From the NCBI GenBank assembly GCA_963850995.1, contig CAWKNQ010000004.1, positions 558,001 to 622,000 of the forward strand: DNA of 64,000 bases, written 5' to 3'. Below the pieces are notes generated by a model. The model worked only from the letters and a program-made list of their open reading frames with translations. It searched no databases and had not been told where the DNA came from. The stretch comes from Gaiellasilicea sp963850995 (lineage in GTDB: Bacteria; Actinomycetota; Thermoleophilia; Gaiellales; Gaiellaceae). Of the stretch, positions 1 through 7,874 are shown piece after piece. The translations under genes were made by a program, and so were the position numbers. Numbering within the stretch: position 1 is the first letter of the stretch; each line of letters starts with the position of its first letter.

Positions 1-2
1 TC

Positions 3-110
3 TACGGCCCGGAAGGGATCAACTTCTACACCCGCGGCAAGGTCGTCACCTCGCGCTGGCCCGACCCGGCGACCTCGAAGGTCGACCTGGGCTTCCCGCA
101 GACGCGATGA
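3..110 (+). CDS. 3' end of an unidentified protein (truncated by window edge)
   Basis: An open frame enters from the left edge and stops at TGA 108-110, giving a 35-residue tail that contains GINFYTRGKVVTSRWPDP. Nothing in this tail identifies a family, so no function is assigned. The stop overlaps an ATG at 107 (ATGA), which would be the natural start of the next gene, so the two are probably one transcription unit. Codon use (G/C in third positions) fits a real coding end. Confidence 0.5.
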   Translation, partial: YGPEGINFYTRGKVVTSRWPDPATSKVDLGFPQTR

Positions 111-131
111 GGCTCGCGGCGCGCGGCGGCT

Positions 132-641
132 GTGCTGGCTGCAGTCGCCGCCGGTGCCGCGCCGGCGAGCGCCGAGGAGATCCCGACGCGCGCGTGCGAG
201 GCTCGGATCGAAGCCGGTGACGCACCGCTTCGCTTCCCGGCGTCGGACAGCGGCAGCATCTTCGCCGGTCCGCTCGCCTTCTCCGGCCTCTTCGCGAAGA
301 CGGTCTCGGCGCTCGGGCCACCCCGCGAGAACGGGCGTTACTTCGCCAAGGTCGGCGCGCTCGTTCGCGCCGGGAAGCCGGTCGTACTGTCCGTTCCTGA
401 GCGCTACCGGAGCAGGCTCTTCCTTCACTACTCCCGTACCGATCAGGGGGAACCGGTCGTGCGGATCCAACCGTGCCCGCCGTCCACTCGCGCCTTCTCC
501 TACGCCGGACGAGTCGGGCCGGTCACCGGCTTCAGCGGCGGCTTCGAGCTGACGCATCCCGGCTGCTATCCGCTCGACGTGCGGGTCGTCGGCGGTCGCG
601 CCTACCGCGTCCGCATCCCGCTCGGTCGTCCCTGTCGCTAG
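132..641 (+). CDS. Secreted hypothetical protein
   Basis: This 169-residue protein belongs to no family I recognise. Its first residues (MLAAVAAGAAPASAEE) are a hydrophobic stretch ending in an Ala-x-Ala signal peptidase site, so export is likely. The rest is a compact domain with several Cys, including one near the N-terminus (TRACEARI) and one at the C-terminus (GRPCR). The signal lacks a positively charged n-region when started at GTG 132. An ATG at 107 overlaps the upstream stop and would supply MRLAARGG, but it is one frame away, so a one-base indel between 110 and 131 is likely and the true start is probably 107. Confidence 0.55.
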   Translation: MLAAVAAGAAPASAEEIPTRACEARIEAGDAPLRFPASDSGSIFAGPLAFSGLFAKTVSALGPPRENGRYFAKVGALVRAGKPVVLSVPERYRSRLFLHYSRTDQGEPVVRIQPCPPSTRAFSYAGRVGPVTGFSGGFELTHPGCYPLDVRVVGGRAYRVRIPLGRPCR

Positions 642-647
642 ACCCTC

Positions 648-2075
648 CTAGGCGAGCTCGAACCGCACCTGTCGTCGCATCACGTCCGCCAGCGTCAGGC
701 GGACCTCGACACGCTCACCGAGCGGCAGGTTGTCACCGGTGCAGTGGGCCCTGACCGCCGGCTCGGCGAGCCGCACGTCGCCGCCTCCGTGCTGCTCGTG
801 GATGTCCACCACGACCGCCTCGAACACCTGTCCCACGCTCCGCTCGAGCACCGCCGCCTCCACGACCGAGATGACTCCTGCCTCGTACTGCTGCGCCCTC
901 GCGATCGATTTCGCCATCGTCTCCGGGAGGTCCGGCAGCGCGTCGTGCGCCCAGGCGGGAATCGGGTCGCCCGCGCACACCGACACGCAGACCTCGCCGA
1001 CGTAGCGATCGACAAGACGCCGCAGCGGCGCGGTCGTATGGGCGTACTCCGCGCCGACACCGGCGTGCTGTGCCCGCGTCGGCACCTCGTCGTCGAACGC
1101 GGCGTAGCCCGAGCCCCGCAGCAGCACGGTCGACTCGGAGAGCATCGCCGCGTGGGCGGGCAGGCTCGGATCGAGCGTGCGGATGAAGTCCGGAAACGCA
1201 ACGCCGTCCCGCCAGTCGATGCCGAGCGCCTGCGCGGTCCGCCGCAGCCGCGCCAGCGCACTCTCGTTCGCCTTCGGCAGCGTGCGCAGGACGCCGACGT
1301 GTGCGTCCAGCATCAGCTCCGCCGCGGCCTGGCCCGTCATCAGCGAGATCTGTGCATTCCACCCCTCCACCGGGGCCGGCGCGCGGAAGGCGAGCTCGTA
1401 TCCGTCCGGGCCGCGGTCGACGACCTGTTCGGGAATCGGCAGGTTGATTCCGCCGCGCCGCGCCTCACGCTCTTGGCGGAGCAGGCCCACCTCGCGTAGG
1501 AGGAGGAACGTCTCCTCGGCTGTGCCCGCGTCGAGCGAGCGCTGCACGTCGGCGTAGTCGAACCGCTTGCGGCTGCGGACGAGGGCGCGATGCACGTCGA
1601 CCTCGACACCCTCGCCGGTCTCGTCGACCTCCATCGTCCAGACGAGCGCGGGGCGGGTCTCTCCGGGAAGCAGGCTGCCTGCCGCCTCGGAGAGCTGCGG
1701 CGGGTAGAGGCGCGCGTTCTCGTCCGGTGCGTACAGCGTCTGTCCGCGCTCGTGTGCCTCGCGGTCCATCGGCCCGCCGGGGGTGACGAACGCAGCGACG
1801 TCCGCGATCGCATACCGGACGCGATAGCCCTTGCCGCGGCGCTCGACGTGCATCGCCTGGTCGAGGTCCATCGACTCCGCCGGATCGATCGTCACGTACG
1901 GGATCGCCGTCTCGTCCGCGTCCGGAAGCCGCGGCGAGCGCACCGACGCCTCCGCGTCGGCGAGGACGTCGTCCGGGAACCCGAGCGTCACGTGGAGGTT
2001 CTTCCGGAGCTCCGCGAAGGCGGCCGCGATCTCGTCGGCGTCGGGCGGCAGCAGGCGGATCCGGCGCAGCGGCAC
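648..2075 (-). CDS. RNB-domain exoribonuclease (RNase II/R family)
   Basis: The 475-residue protein is a short member of the RNase II/RNase R superfamily, which degrades RNA 3' to 5' with Mg2+. The RNB catalytic domain runs from about residue 58 to 370. Its metal-binding signature is DPAESMDLDQA at residues 64-74, with Asp64, Asp70 and Asp72; the usual fourth Asp is Gln, a variant I associate with the small actinobacterial RNB proteins. No N-terminal cold-shock domains are present, and the last 70 residues resemble an OB/S1-like fold. GTG at 2075 lies 7 nt after a TAGGTT hexamer (2083-2088), consistent with a leaderless mRNA. The family call is firm; the RNA target is unknown. Confidence 0.9.
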   Translation of the reverse strand: MPLRRIRLLPPDADEIAAAFAELRKNLHVTLGFPDDVLADAEASVRSPRLPDADETAIPYVTIDPAESMDLDQAMHVERRGKGYRVRYAIADVAAFVTPGGPMDREAHERGQTLYAPDENARLYPPQLSEAAGSLLPGETRPALVWTMEVDETGEGVEVDVHRALVRSRKRFDYADVQRSLDAGTAEETFLLLREVGLLRQEREARRGGINLPIPEQVVDRGPDGYELAFRAPAPVEGWNAQISLMTGQAAAELMLDAHVGVLRTLPKANESALARLRRTAQALGIDWRDGVAFPDFIRTLDPSLPAHAAMLSESTVLLRGSGYAAFDDEVPTRAQHAGVGAEYAHTTAPLRRLVDRYVGEVCVSVCAGDPIPAWAHDALPDLPETMAKSIARAQQYEAGVISVVEAAVLERSVGQVFEAVVVDIHEQHGGGDVRLAEPAVRAHCTGDNLPLGERVEVRLTLADVMRRQVRFELA

Positions 2076-2082
2076 GGGCGGA

Positions 2083-2088
2083 AACCTA
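2083..2088 (-). promoter_or_regulatory. Leaderless -10 element of the RNB gene
   Basis: On the minus strand TAGGTT is followed by 7 nt and then the GTG start at 2075. The TANNNT hexamer plus 6-8 nt plus start codon pattern recurs in this window and is typical of actinobacterial leaderless genes. Confidence 0.5.
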
Positions 2089-2122
2089 CGCGAAGCTGCT
2101 TCCCTTCGGGCCGGTGGTCACC

Positions 2123-2128
2123 TAGGAT
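2123..2128 (+). promoter_or_regulatory. Leaderless -10 element of the first DUF4242 gene
   Basis: TAGGAT is followed by 7 nt and ATG 2136. This spacing favours 2136 over the in-frame ATG at 2127, which lies inside the hexamer. Confidence 0.5.
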
Positions 2129-2135
2129 GCGGCGC

Positions 2136-2453
2136 ATGCCACGTTTCTTGATCGAGCGCAACTTCGGTGGGATCAGCGACGACGACATGCTCGCCGCGTC
2201 CGTGCGCTCGGACGCGATGACCACGGAGCGCTTCCCCGAGATCGTCTGGGAGCACAGCCACATCGTCGCCGGCGACGACGGCGAGATCCTGACGTTCTGC
2301 GTCTACCGTGCCCCGACCGAGGAGATGCTCCGCGAGCACGCGCTCGCGTTCGGGTCACATGTCATCACCCGGATCTACGAGCTGCTCGACGACGTCACGC
2401 CGGTCGAGATCCGCCGCCGCGCGGCGAACGCGCAGACCACTTCGAGCTCCTAG
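2136..2453 (+). CDS. DUF4242 (SCO4226-like) small protein, copy 1
   Basis: This 105-residue protein begins MPRFLIERNF and contains HIVAGDDGEILTFCVYRAP followed by an EEMLREHA helix. That is the layout of the DUF4242 family, whose structurally studied Streptomyces member SCO4226 is a nickel-binding ferredoxin-like protein. Whether this copy binds nickel cannot be read from sequence. No signal peptide is present. It ends convergently with the regulator gene, the two stop codons overlapping at 2450-2453. A second family member lies at 4511, so two DUF4242 genes bracket one regulator. Start 2136 is chosen from the leaderless -10 spacing. Confidence 0.8.
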   Translation: MPRFLIERNFGGISDDDMLAASVRSDAMTTERFPEIVWEHSHIVAGDDGEILTFCVYRAPTEEMLREHALAFGSHVITRIYELLDDVTPVEIRRRAANAQTTSSS

Positions 2454-4397
2454 CCCTGCGCGTCGAGCAGTGCGTGCGTGAGGCGCGCATACGCGATGGC
2501 GCGTGTGCGCATCACTCGGCGACGCCGCTCGACGTCCGCCTCGTCGAGAATCGCGAGTGCCCTGGTGAGCAGCGCGACGACCTGCTCCCAGGCGTCCCGC
2601 TCGCCAGCCCAGGCCGCTGCGCGCTCGGCGAGCTCGACGGCTTTCGGTCGCTCTTCGACGCTCGCGCCTTCGCAGAGGTGGAGGGCGATGGCGCCGAGCT
2701 CCGGCCCCGGCTCGAGACCGTGGACGTGTTCGAGCGCCGCCGCCGCCCGACGGTGCAGGTCGGGCAGCCGACCGGGCCCGATGCTGTCGTAGATGGCGTC
2801 CCGCGTGATCGCGTGGGCGAACCGGTAGCGGCCTCCAGCGCCGTCCTCGAGCAGTCCGGCGGCGGCCGCTTCGTCGAGGGCGTCGAGCAGGGCATCCGGC
2901 CGGCCGAACTGCCCGAGCACGGCCATGTCGAACGACTCGCCGAGCACGGACGCTTGCGCCAGCGTTTCTGCGCTCCGGGCGGAGAGCCTCGCGACGCGCG
3001 CGAGCACGACGTCGCTGACACTCTCGGGGACGGCACCCGCGTGGCGACGCTCGGCGAGGTGGCGTGCGAGCTCACGGACGAAAAAGGGGTTCCCGTCGGT
3101 GCGGTCGTGGATCCGGCGAGCGTCGGCCGTGCCGTCGAGCAGCGCGGCGACCTCGTCGACGGAGAGCCCTTCGAGGGCGACGCGCTCGACGTCGCAGTCG
3201 CGGCGGAGATCGGCGATCGCCGCGAGGAGTGGCGTGCCGACCGCGTCGGCGTCGCGGTAGGCGCCGAGCACGAGCAGCCGCTCTCCGGCCGCACCGCGCG
3301 CGACGCGGGCGAGCAGCGCGAGCGTGTTGCGGTCGGCCAGATGGAGATCGTCGAGCACGAGCACGAGCGGGCCTGTCGCGGTTGCCGCGATCAGTCGCTC
3401 CTCGATCTCGTGCCGCTCGGGCGCCCGGTCTCCGATCGCCTCGGAGAAGGGCTCGTACGGAACCAGTGACTGCTCCTCGCAGGCGCCGTAGAGCACCGTC
3501 GCGCCCGCGGCGCCGGCCTCTGCGGCAAACCGTGCCGCCAGCCGCGACTTCCCGATTCCCGCCTCGCCTGCCAGCAGGACGACCTGGGCCGCGCCGCCGC
3601 CGCTGACGACGCGGCTCCAAGCCGTGTCGATCCGCGTCAGCTCGGCCTCGCGGCCGACGAACGCGGCTCGATCGGCACGCAGCAGTCGAACCGGAAACGC
3701 CGACGGCGTCGTGGCGCGTCCGCTGCGCAGGGCATCGGCCAAGGCCTGCGTCTCCTGCGACGGGCCGGTGTGGAGACGCATGACGAGCCGGCTGCGCAGC
3801 TCCGCGTACTCGGCGAGTGCGGCGCCGCGGTCGCCCGCCGCGTCGAGCCTGCGCATCAGCGCTCGGTGGATCTCCTCCGAGAGCGGCTCGAGCGCAGCCT
3901 GGCGGCGGGTGAGCGTCGACGGCGCGGCGCAGGTCGCCTGCCTCGGCGGCGGCCGACGGCGAGCGTCTTCGAGCAGCGAGACGACGCGCTCGCGGTGTTC
4001 GTCCTGCGCCTCGAGCGCCCACTCGTCGTCGAACGCCGGCTAGCAGCGCGCCCTCGCACAAGGCGAGCGCCTCGTCGCAGCGTCCCTCCCCGCGTAGGCG
4101 CTCGGCCTCAAGGACGTCGACCCACGTGTCCGGCGCCAGCTCGACGCGCTCTCGCGTCGCGACGAGCGCGTCGTCGCCGAGCGCGCGCCGGAGCGTCCAG
4201 AGCGCGCTACGCAGGCTGGCGCGAGCGGACTCGTCGAGGACGTCGGGCCAGAAGATCGGCGCCACCGCGGCGCGTGGATGCGGCCCTGGATGGAGGGCAA
4301 GCCAGGCGAGGAGCGCGCGCGGTCTGCCCGAAGGAAGCGGGCGGCTCTCGCCGTCCACCTCTGCCTGGACGTCGCCGACGAGCCGGAGACGCAGCAT
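2450..4397 (-). pseudogene. AfsR/SARP-type BTAD-AAA ATPase regulator, frame-disrupted
   Basis: The restored product is about 645 residues: an N-terminal winged-helix DNA-binding domain (MLRLRLVGDVQAEVDGE, then LRSALWTLRRALG), a bacterial transcriptional activation domain, and an AAA/STAND ATPase with Walker A GEAGIGKSRLAARF and Walker B LVLVLDDLHLAD. Such proteins are SARP-like transcription activators. The frame breaks near 4035, 3960 and 3910 within the BTAD region: LCEGALLAG continues one frame away as FDDEWALEAQDEHRERVV, then AEAGDLRRAVDA, then LTRRQAALEPLSEE. Because each piece is a good family match, base-calling indels are as likely as true inactivation. It ends shortly after the ATPase, without the long TPR array of full-length relatives. 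Start ATG 4397 sits beside a repeat operator. Confidence 0.8.
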
Positions 4398-4413
4398 CGT
4401 CAAAGCGTACAAC

Positions 4414-4461
4414 GTGACGCTTGACGATTCCTTGACGGTTGCCGTGACGGTGCCCTGACGC
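4414..4461. promoter_or_regulatory. SARP-type direct-repeat operator (TGACG heptamers)
   Basis: Five heptamers with the core TGACG lie on the plus strand: GTGACGC 4414-4420, TTGACGA 4421-4427, TTGACGG 4432-4438, GTGACGG 4444-4450 and CTGACGC 4455-4461. The last four start 11, 12 and 11 bp apart, one helical turn. SARP/AfsR regulators are known to bind direct heptameric repeats with 11-bp periodicity near the -35 region. The array sits between the divergent SARP-type regulator gene (start 4397) and the DUF4242 gene (start 4511), so it is the obvious binding site for that regulator. Confidence 0.65.
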
Positions 4462-4510
4462 GGCCGATCGAGGATGGGCTCGTCCCGTTCACGACGGCCA
4501 GGAGGCGCTT

Positions 4511-4804
4511 GTGAATCAGTACGTCATTCTTCGCCGGGGCGGCTGGCGCTCCGCCGAGGAGCTCGAGGAGGCCGCAGCTCGTTCGACCGCACAGGGTGAG
4601 CGGATGCCCGACGACATCCGCTGGATCCGCAGCTACGTGCTGGAGGAGGAGAACGGCTCGGTCGGCACGGTCTGCATCTACCAGGCCTCGAGCCCGGAGG
4701 CGATCCACGCACACGCGTCCGCGGCCGAGCTGCCGGTGGACGAGATCATCGCTGTCGCCGACACCGTCATCGTTCGCCCCGATCCGGTGCCGGCGGCGGC
4801 CTGA
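4511..4804 (+). CDS. DUF4242 (SCO4226-like) small protein, copy 2
   Basis: The 97-residue product carries the same family pattern as the gene at 2136: MNQYVILRRGGW, then VLEEENGSVGTVCIYQASS, then an EAIHAHA helix and VDEIIAVADTVIV. It is a cytoplasmic ferredoxin-like small protein of the DUF4242 family, one member of which binds nickel; the function here is unproven. GTG 4511 has a good ribosome-binding site (AGGAGG, 5-6 nt upstream). The TGACG repeat operator lies just upstream, so it is probably the main target of the neighbouring SARP-type regulator. A secreted protein gene follows 14 nt downstream and is likely cotranscribed. Confidence 0.8.
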   Translation: MNQYVILRRGGWRSAEELEEAAARSTAQGERMPDDIRWIRSYVLEEENGSVGTVCIYQASSPEAIHAHASAAELPVDEIIAVADTVIVRPDPVPAAA

Positions 4805-4818
4805 CGGAGGGAGTCGAG

Positions 4819-5337
4819 ATGAAGCACCGCCGCAAGCTGATCCTTCTGCTCGTCGCCGCCGTGACGCTCGTCGTCACCGGCATCGCGGCAGCAAGCTGGT
4901 GGAACGCGTACACCGACGGGCTGCCTGCCACGGCCCGCTACCACGACGTCGACCGCGCGATCGCGGACGGCTACTCGTTCCGATTGCCCGACCTGAGTGG
5001 GAACACCTGCATCGAGGAGCCCGGCGAGGGAGCGATGGGCGTGCACATGGTCAACACCGCTCTGCTCGACTCCACGATCGATTCGAAGCACCCCGAAGCG
5101 CTCGTGTACGAGCCGAAGTCGCGTGATCGGCTCCGGCTGGTCGCGGTCGAGTACGTGGTGTTCGAATCGGCGTGGACAGGAGATGAGCCGCCGGAGCTCT
5201 TCGGACGCGAGTTCGACTACGTGCCGGCGGGGAACCGCTTCGGGCTGCCGGCGTTCTACGCGCTCCACTCGTGGATCTGGAAGCACAACCCGAGCGGGCT
5301 CCTGTACGCCTGGAACCCGCGCGTGGACTGCAACTAG
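4819..5337 (+). CDS. Secreted or membrane-anchored hypothetical protein
   Basis: The 172-residue protein starts with a classic signal or anchor (MKHRRKLILLLVAAVTLVV, residues 1-19, continuing hydrophobic to about 26). The mature part contains CIEEPGEGAMGVHMVN, LVAVEYVVF and a C-terminal HSWIWKHNPSGLLYAWNPRV. This combination belongs to a recurrent family of extracytoplasmic proteins of unknown function in soil bacteria. Two Cys (one in the CIEEPGEG motif, one near the end) could form a disulfide. It starts 14 nt after the DUF4242 gene with an SD (GGAGGG), so both share the SARP-type operator. No enzymatic function can be inferred. Confidence 0.75.
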   Translation: MKHRRKLILLLVAAVTLVVTGIAAASWWNAYTDGLPATARYHDVDRAIADGYSFRLPDLSGNTCIEEPGEGAMGVHMVNTALLDSTIDSKHPEALVYEPKSRDRLRLVAVEYVVFESAWTGDEPPELFGREFDYVPAGNRFGLPAFYALHSWIWKHNPSGLLYAWNPRVDCN

Positions 5338-5441
5338 GGCACGTCCCGTGTCGGTCAGCGCCGGGCGACGGCCTCGGCGCTGGCCGGCACCGTGGTCCGC
5401 GGCGACTGCGGCCGCGTCGGCCCACCCCGCGACGACCGGTT

Positions 5442-6377
5442 TCAACGCCAGGCCAGCTCGGTCACGCGGAGGGGGAGCGTGACCGAGCGCAGGTCGCTGC
5501 CGGTGACGTGGTACCGCTCGAGGCTCGGGACGTCGAGCACGTGCACGGCGAAGCTCGTCGCGAGCGCGAGGAAGCGCTCGTCGGCCGACCACGCGAACGC
5601 GTGACTGCCGCGCAGGTGCTGAGGCAGGGTGACCTGCGAGCCGTCCCGGCGCAGGATCACGTCTGGAGCCATCGACACGTACGACCCTCGCGGGCTCGCC
5701 GCGATTCGCCCACCCGTGACGCGGAAGTACGACTGCTCCCGTGAGAGCCGGCCCTGCTCGAAGAACGCGATCGCGCTCAGCGCCCCCAGGCCGCCGAGCC
5801 TTCCGCTACCCCGGATCGAGAGCTGCACGGCAGCCGTCGTCGAGGAGACCCACGCGATCCCGTCGATCAGCGCACGCACGCGAAACGGGCCGCTCGGCAT
5901 ATTCGGATGCCGGCGGGCTGCGCGTTCGAGCTCGGAGCGGGAGATCAGCGTCTGCGGGCAGAACCGTTCGCCCGTACACGTCCGTGGACGCACGACCTCG
6001 CGGCCGAACGCGACCGTGAGCGTGCCGTCCGGCCGCCACGCCGGCGCGCAGCCCGGAATCGTGTACTCGTGGTCGCCCGTCTCGTGCACGAAGACCTCGA
6101 CCGCGTCGCCGCCGCACCGCGCGACCGAGCTCCCGTCGGGCGAAACGGCCCCGTGCGGGCGGCAGCCGCTCGCCGGCTCCTGCGTCTGCTCGAGCGTCGG
6201 CAACGCGAGCACCTCAACACGGCAGCCGTCGCCGTGGAGGACGAGCTCGCCGCGGGCTCCCAGCCGTGTCAGCTGTCCGGTGAGCGCGTCACGTCCCTCG
6301 AGCTCGCTCGTCGTCTCCGCAGGCGCCGCCGCGTCGTCTCGGTTGCGGACGGCGTCGACCGCCGCGACGGCGACCAC
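5442..6377 (-). CDS. Beta-propeller-like (PD40/WD40-like) protein, probably membrane-anchored
   Basis: The frame gives 311 residues with repeated SPDG-type turns (AVSPDGSSVARCGGD, WRPDGTLTVAFG, WSADERFLALATS), as in TolB/PD40 propeller proteins. Several Cys pairs suggest an extracytoplasmic location. The sequence upstream of GTG 6377 stays open and encodes a hydrophobic stretch (LEAVAVAALAAVVAVAA) that would make a membrane anchor, but no ATG, GTG or TTG lies between it and the upstream in-frame stop. The true start is therefore uncertain. It follows dihydropyrimidinase on the same strand and may be its operon partner. It encodes no recognisable catalytic domain. Confidence 0.6.
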   Translation of the reverse strand: MVAVAAVDAVRNRDDAAAPAETTSELEGRDALTGQLTRLGARGELVLHGDGCRVEVLALPTLEQTQEPASGCRPHGAVSPDGSSVARCGGDAVEVFVHETGDHEYTIPGCAPAWRPDGTLTVAFGREVVRPRTCTGERFCPQTLISRSELERAARRHPNMPSGPFRVRALIDGIAWVSSTTAAVQLSIRGSGRLGGLGALSAIAFFEQGRLSREQSYFRVTGGRIAASPRGSYVSMAPDVILRRDGSQVTLPQHLRGSHAFAWSADERFLALATSFAVHVLDVPSLERYHVTGSDLRSVTLPLRVTELAWR

Positions 6378-6415
6378 TGCCGCGAGCGCCGCAACCGCGA
6401 CTGCCTCGAGCTTCC

Positions 6416-7834
6416 CTACGAGGCGGCCTTTACTTTGTCCGCCGCGTGCAGCTGCTCACCGAAGCGGGCGCGCTTGACGAAACGTCCGACTCCAGGCTTG
6501 CCGACGACCTCGCCGCCGTCCACGATCACGTTGCCGCGCAGCAGCACCGTCTCCACGTCGCCGACGACCTCGGTGCCTTCGTAGAGGTTGTAGTCGGTCT
6601 TCGACTCCTGGCGGGCCGCCGTGATTCGGTGCGGCTTCTCGGGGTCGAAGACGACCAGGTCGGCGTCGGAGCCGACGGCGACGGTGCCCTTGCGCGGATA
6701 GAGGCCGAAGAGCTTGGCCGGATTCGTGCAGAGCAGCTCGACCATCCGGTTCAGCCCTATCCGGCCTTCGCGGACGCCGAAGTGGTGGATCATGTGCAGC
6801 CGGTTCTCCAGGCCCGGTCCGCCGTTCGGGATCTTCGAGAAGTCGTCCCGGCCGAGCGTCTTCTGGCCGTCCCAGAGGAAGGCGCAGTGGTCGGTCGAGA
6901 TCGCGCTGAGCGTGTCGCGCCGCACTGCCTCCCAGAGCACTTCCTGGTTCGCCTTGTCCCGCGGCGGCGGCGTGTAGACGAACTTGGCGCCCTCGAAGTC
7001 GGGCCGCTCGAGGAAGGTGTAGTCGACGAAGAAGTACTGCGTGCACGTCTCGCCCCAGACGTCCCAGCCCTTCTCGCGGGCGAGCCGGATCGGCTCGACT
7101 GACTCCTCGCAGGAGACGTGGACGACGTAGAGCGCGCAGCCCGCGACGCGGGCGAGCTGGATCGCCCGGTTCGTCGCCTCTCCCTCGGTCTCGGGCGGCC
7201 GTGTCAGCGCGTGGTACTTCGGCTCGGTCTTTCCCTCCGCGAGCGCCTTCTTGACGAGCACGTCGATGGCGTCGCCGTTCTCGGCATGGACCATGACGAG
7301 CGCATTCGTCGCGGCCGCGACCTCCATCGTCTTGAAGAGCGTCTCGTCGTCGACCATCAGCGCGCCCTTGTAGGCCATGAAGAGCTTGTACGACGTCACT
7401 CCCTGGTCGGGCAGCGACGCGAGCTCCTCGAGCGAGCCGCCCTCCTTCAGGTCGGTCACGGCGATGTGGTAGCCCATGTCGATCACCTGCTTGCCTTCGG
7501 CCTTGGAGCGCCAGTCGGCGAGGGCGTCCGCGAAGCTCGTGCCGGGCGCCTGGATGCAGAAGTCGACGTGGCAGGTCGTGCCGCCGCGGGCGGCCGCGCG
7601 CTGGCCCGACTCGACGTCGTCGATCGTGACCGTGCCGCCGAAGGGCATGTCGAGGTGCGTGTGCGGGTCGACCGCGCCCGGCAGCACGTACTTGCCCGTG
7701 GCGTCGACGACCTTGTCGGCTGCGGAGTCGAGCGACTCCCCGATCAGGGAGATCCGCTCGTCCTCGATGAAGATGTCGGCGACATAGTCGTCGGCGGCCG
7801 TGATCACCCGGCCTCCCTTGATCAGAACGCTCAT
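6416..7834 (-). CDS. hydA: Dihydropyrimidinase / D-hydantoinase
   Basis: The 472-residue length and motifs match D-hydantoinases and dihydropyrimidinases, cytoplasmic binuclear zinc amidohydrolases that open dihydropyrimidine or hydantoin rings to N-carbamoyl amino acids. The first metal site is DPHTHLDMP at residues 56-64, the carboxylated bridging lysine is Lys150 in SYKLFMAYKG, and further ligands lie in VHAENGD, HVSCEES and STDHCAF. ATG 7834 has an SD (AGGGAGA). The gene lies downstream of an NMT1-type ABC importer on the same strand, and an N-carbamoyl hydrolase is encoded divergently, so a two-step cyclic-amide pathway is encoded. Whether the substrate is dihydrouracil, a hydantoin or another ring cannot be settled here. 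Confidence 0.93.
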   Translation of the reverse strand: MSVLIKGGRVITAADDYVADIFIEDERISLIGESLDSAADKVVDATGKYVLPGAVDPHTHLDMPFGGTVTIDDVESGQRAAARGGTTCHVDFCIQAPGTSFADALADWRSKAEGKQVIDMGYHIAVTDLKEGGSLEELASLPDQGVTSYKLFMAYKGALMVDDETLFKTMEVAAATNALVMVHAENGDAIDVLVKKALAEGKTEPKYHALTRPPETEGEATNRAIQLARVAGCALYVVHVSCEESVEPIRLAREKGWDVWGETCTQYFFVDYTFLERPDFEGAKFVYTPPPRDKANQEVLWEAVRRDTLSAISTDHCAFLWDGQKTLGRDDFSKIPNGGPGLENRLHMIHHFGVREGRIGLNRMVELLCTNPAKLFGLYPRKGTVAVGSDADLVVFDPEKPHRITAARQESKTDYNLYEGTEVVGDVETVLLRGNVIVDGGEVVGKPGVGRFVKRARFGEQLHAADKVKAAS

Positions 7835-7874
7835 GCGGATCTCCCTTCTCGGTTCGCTCTACTCGCCGGCTGTG

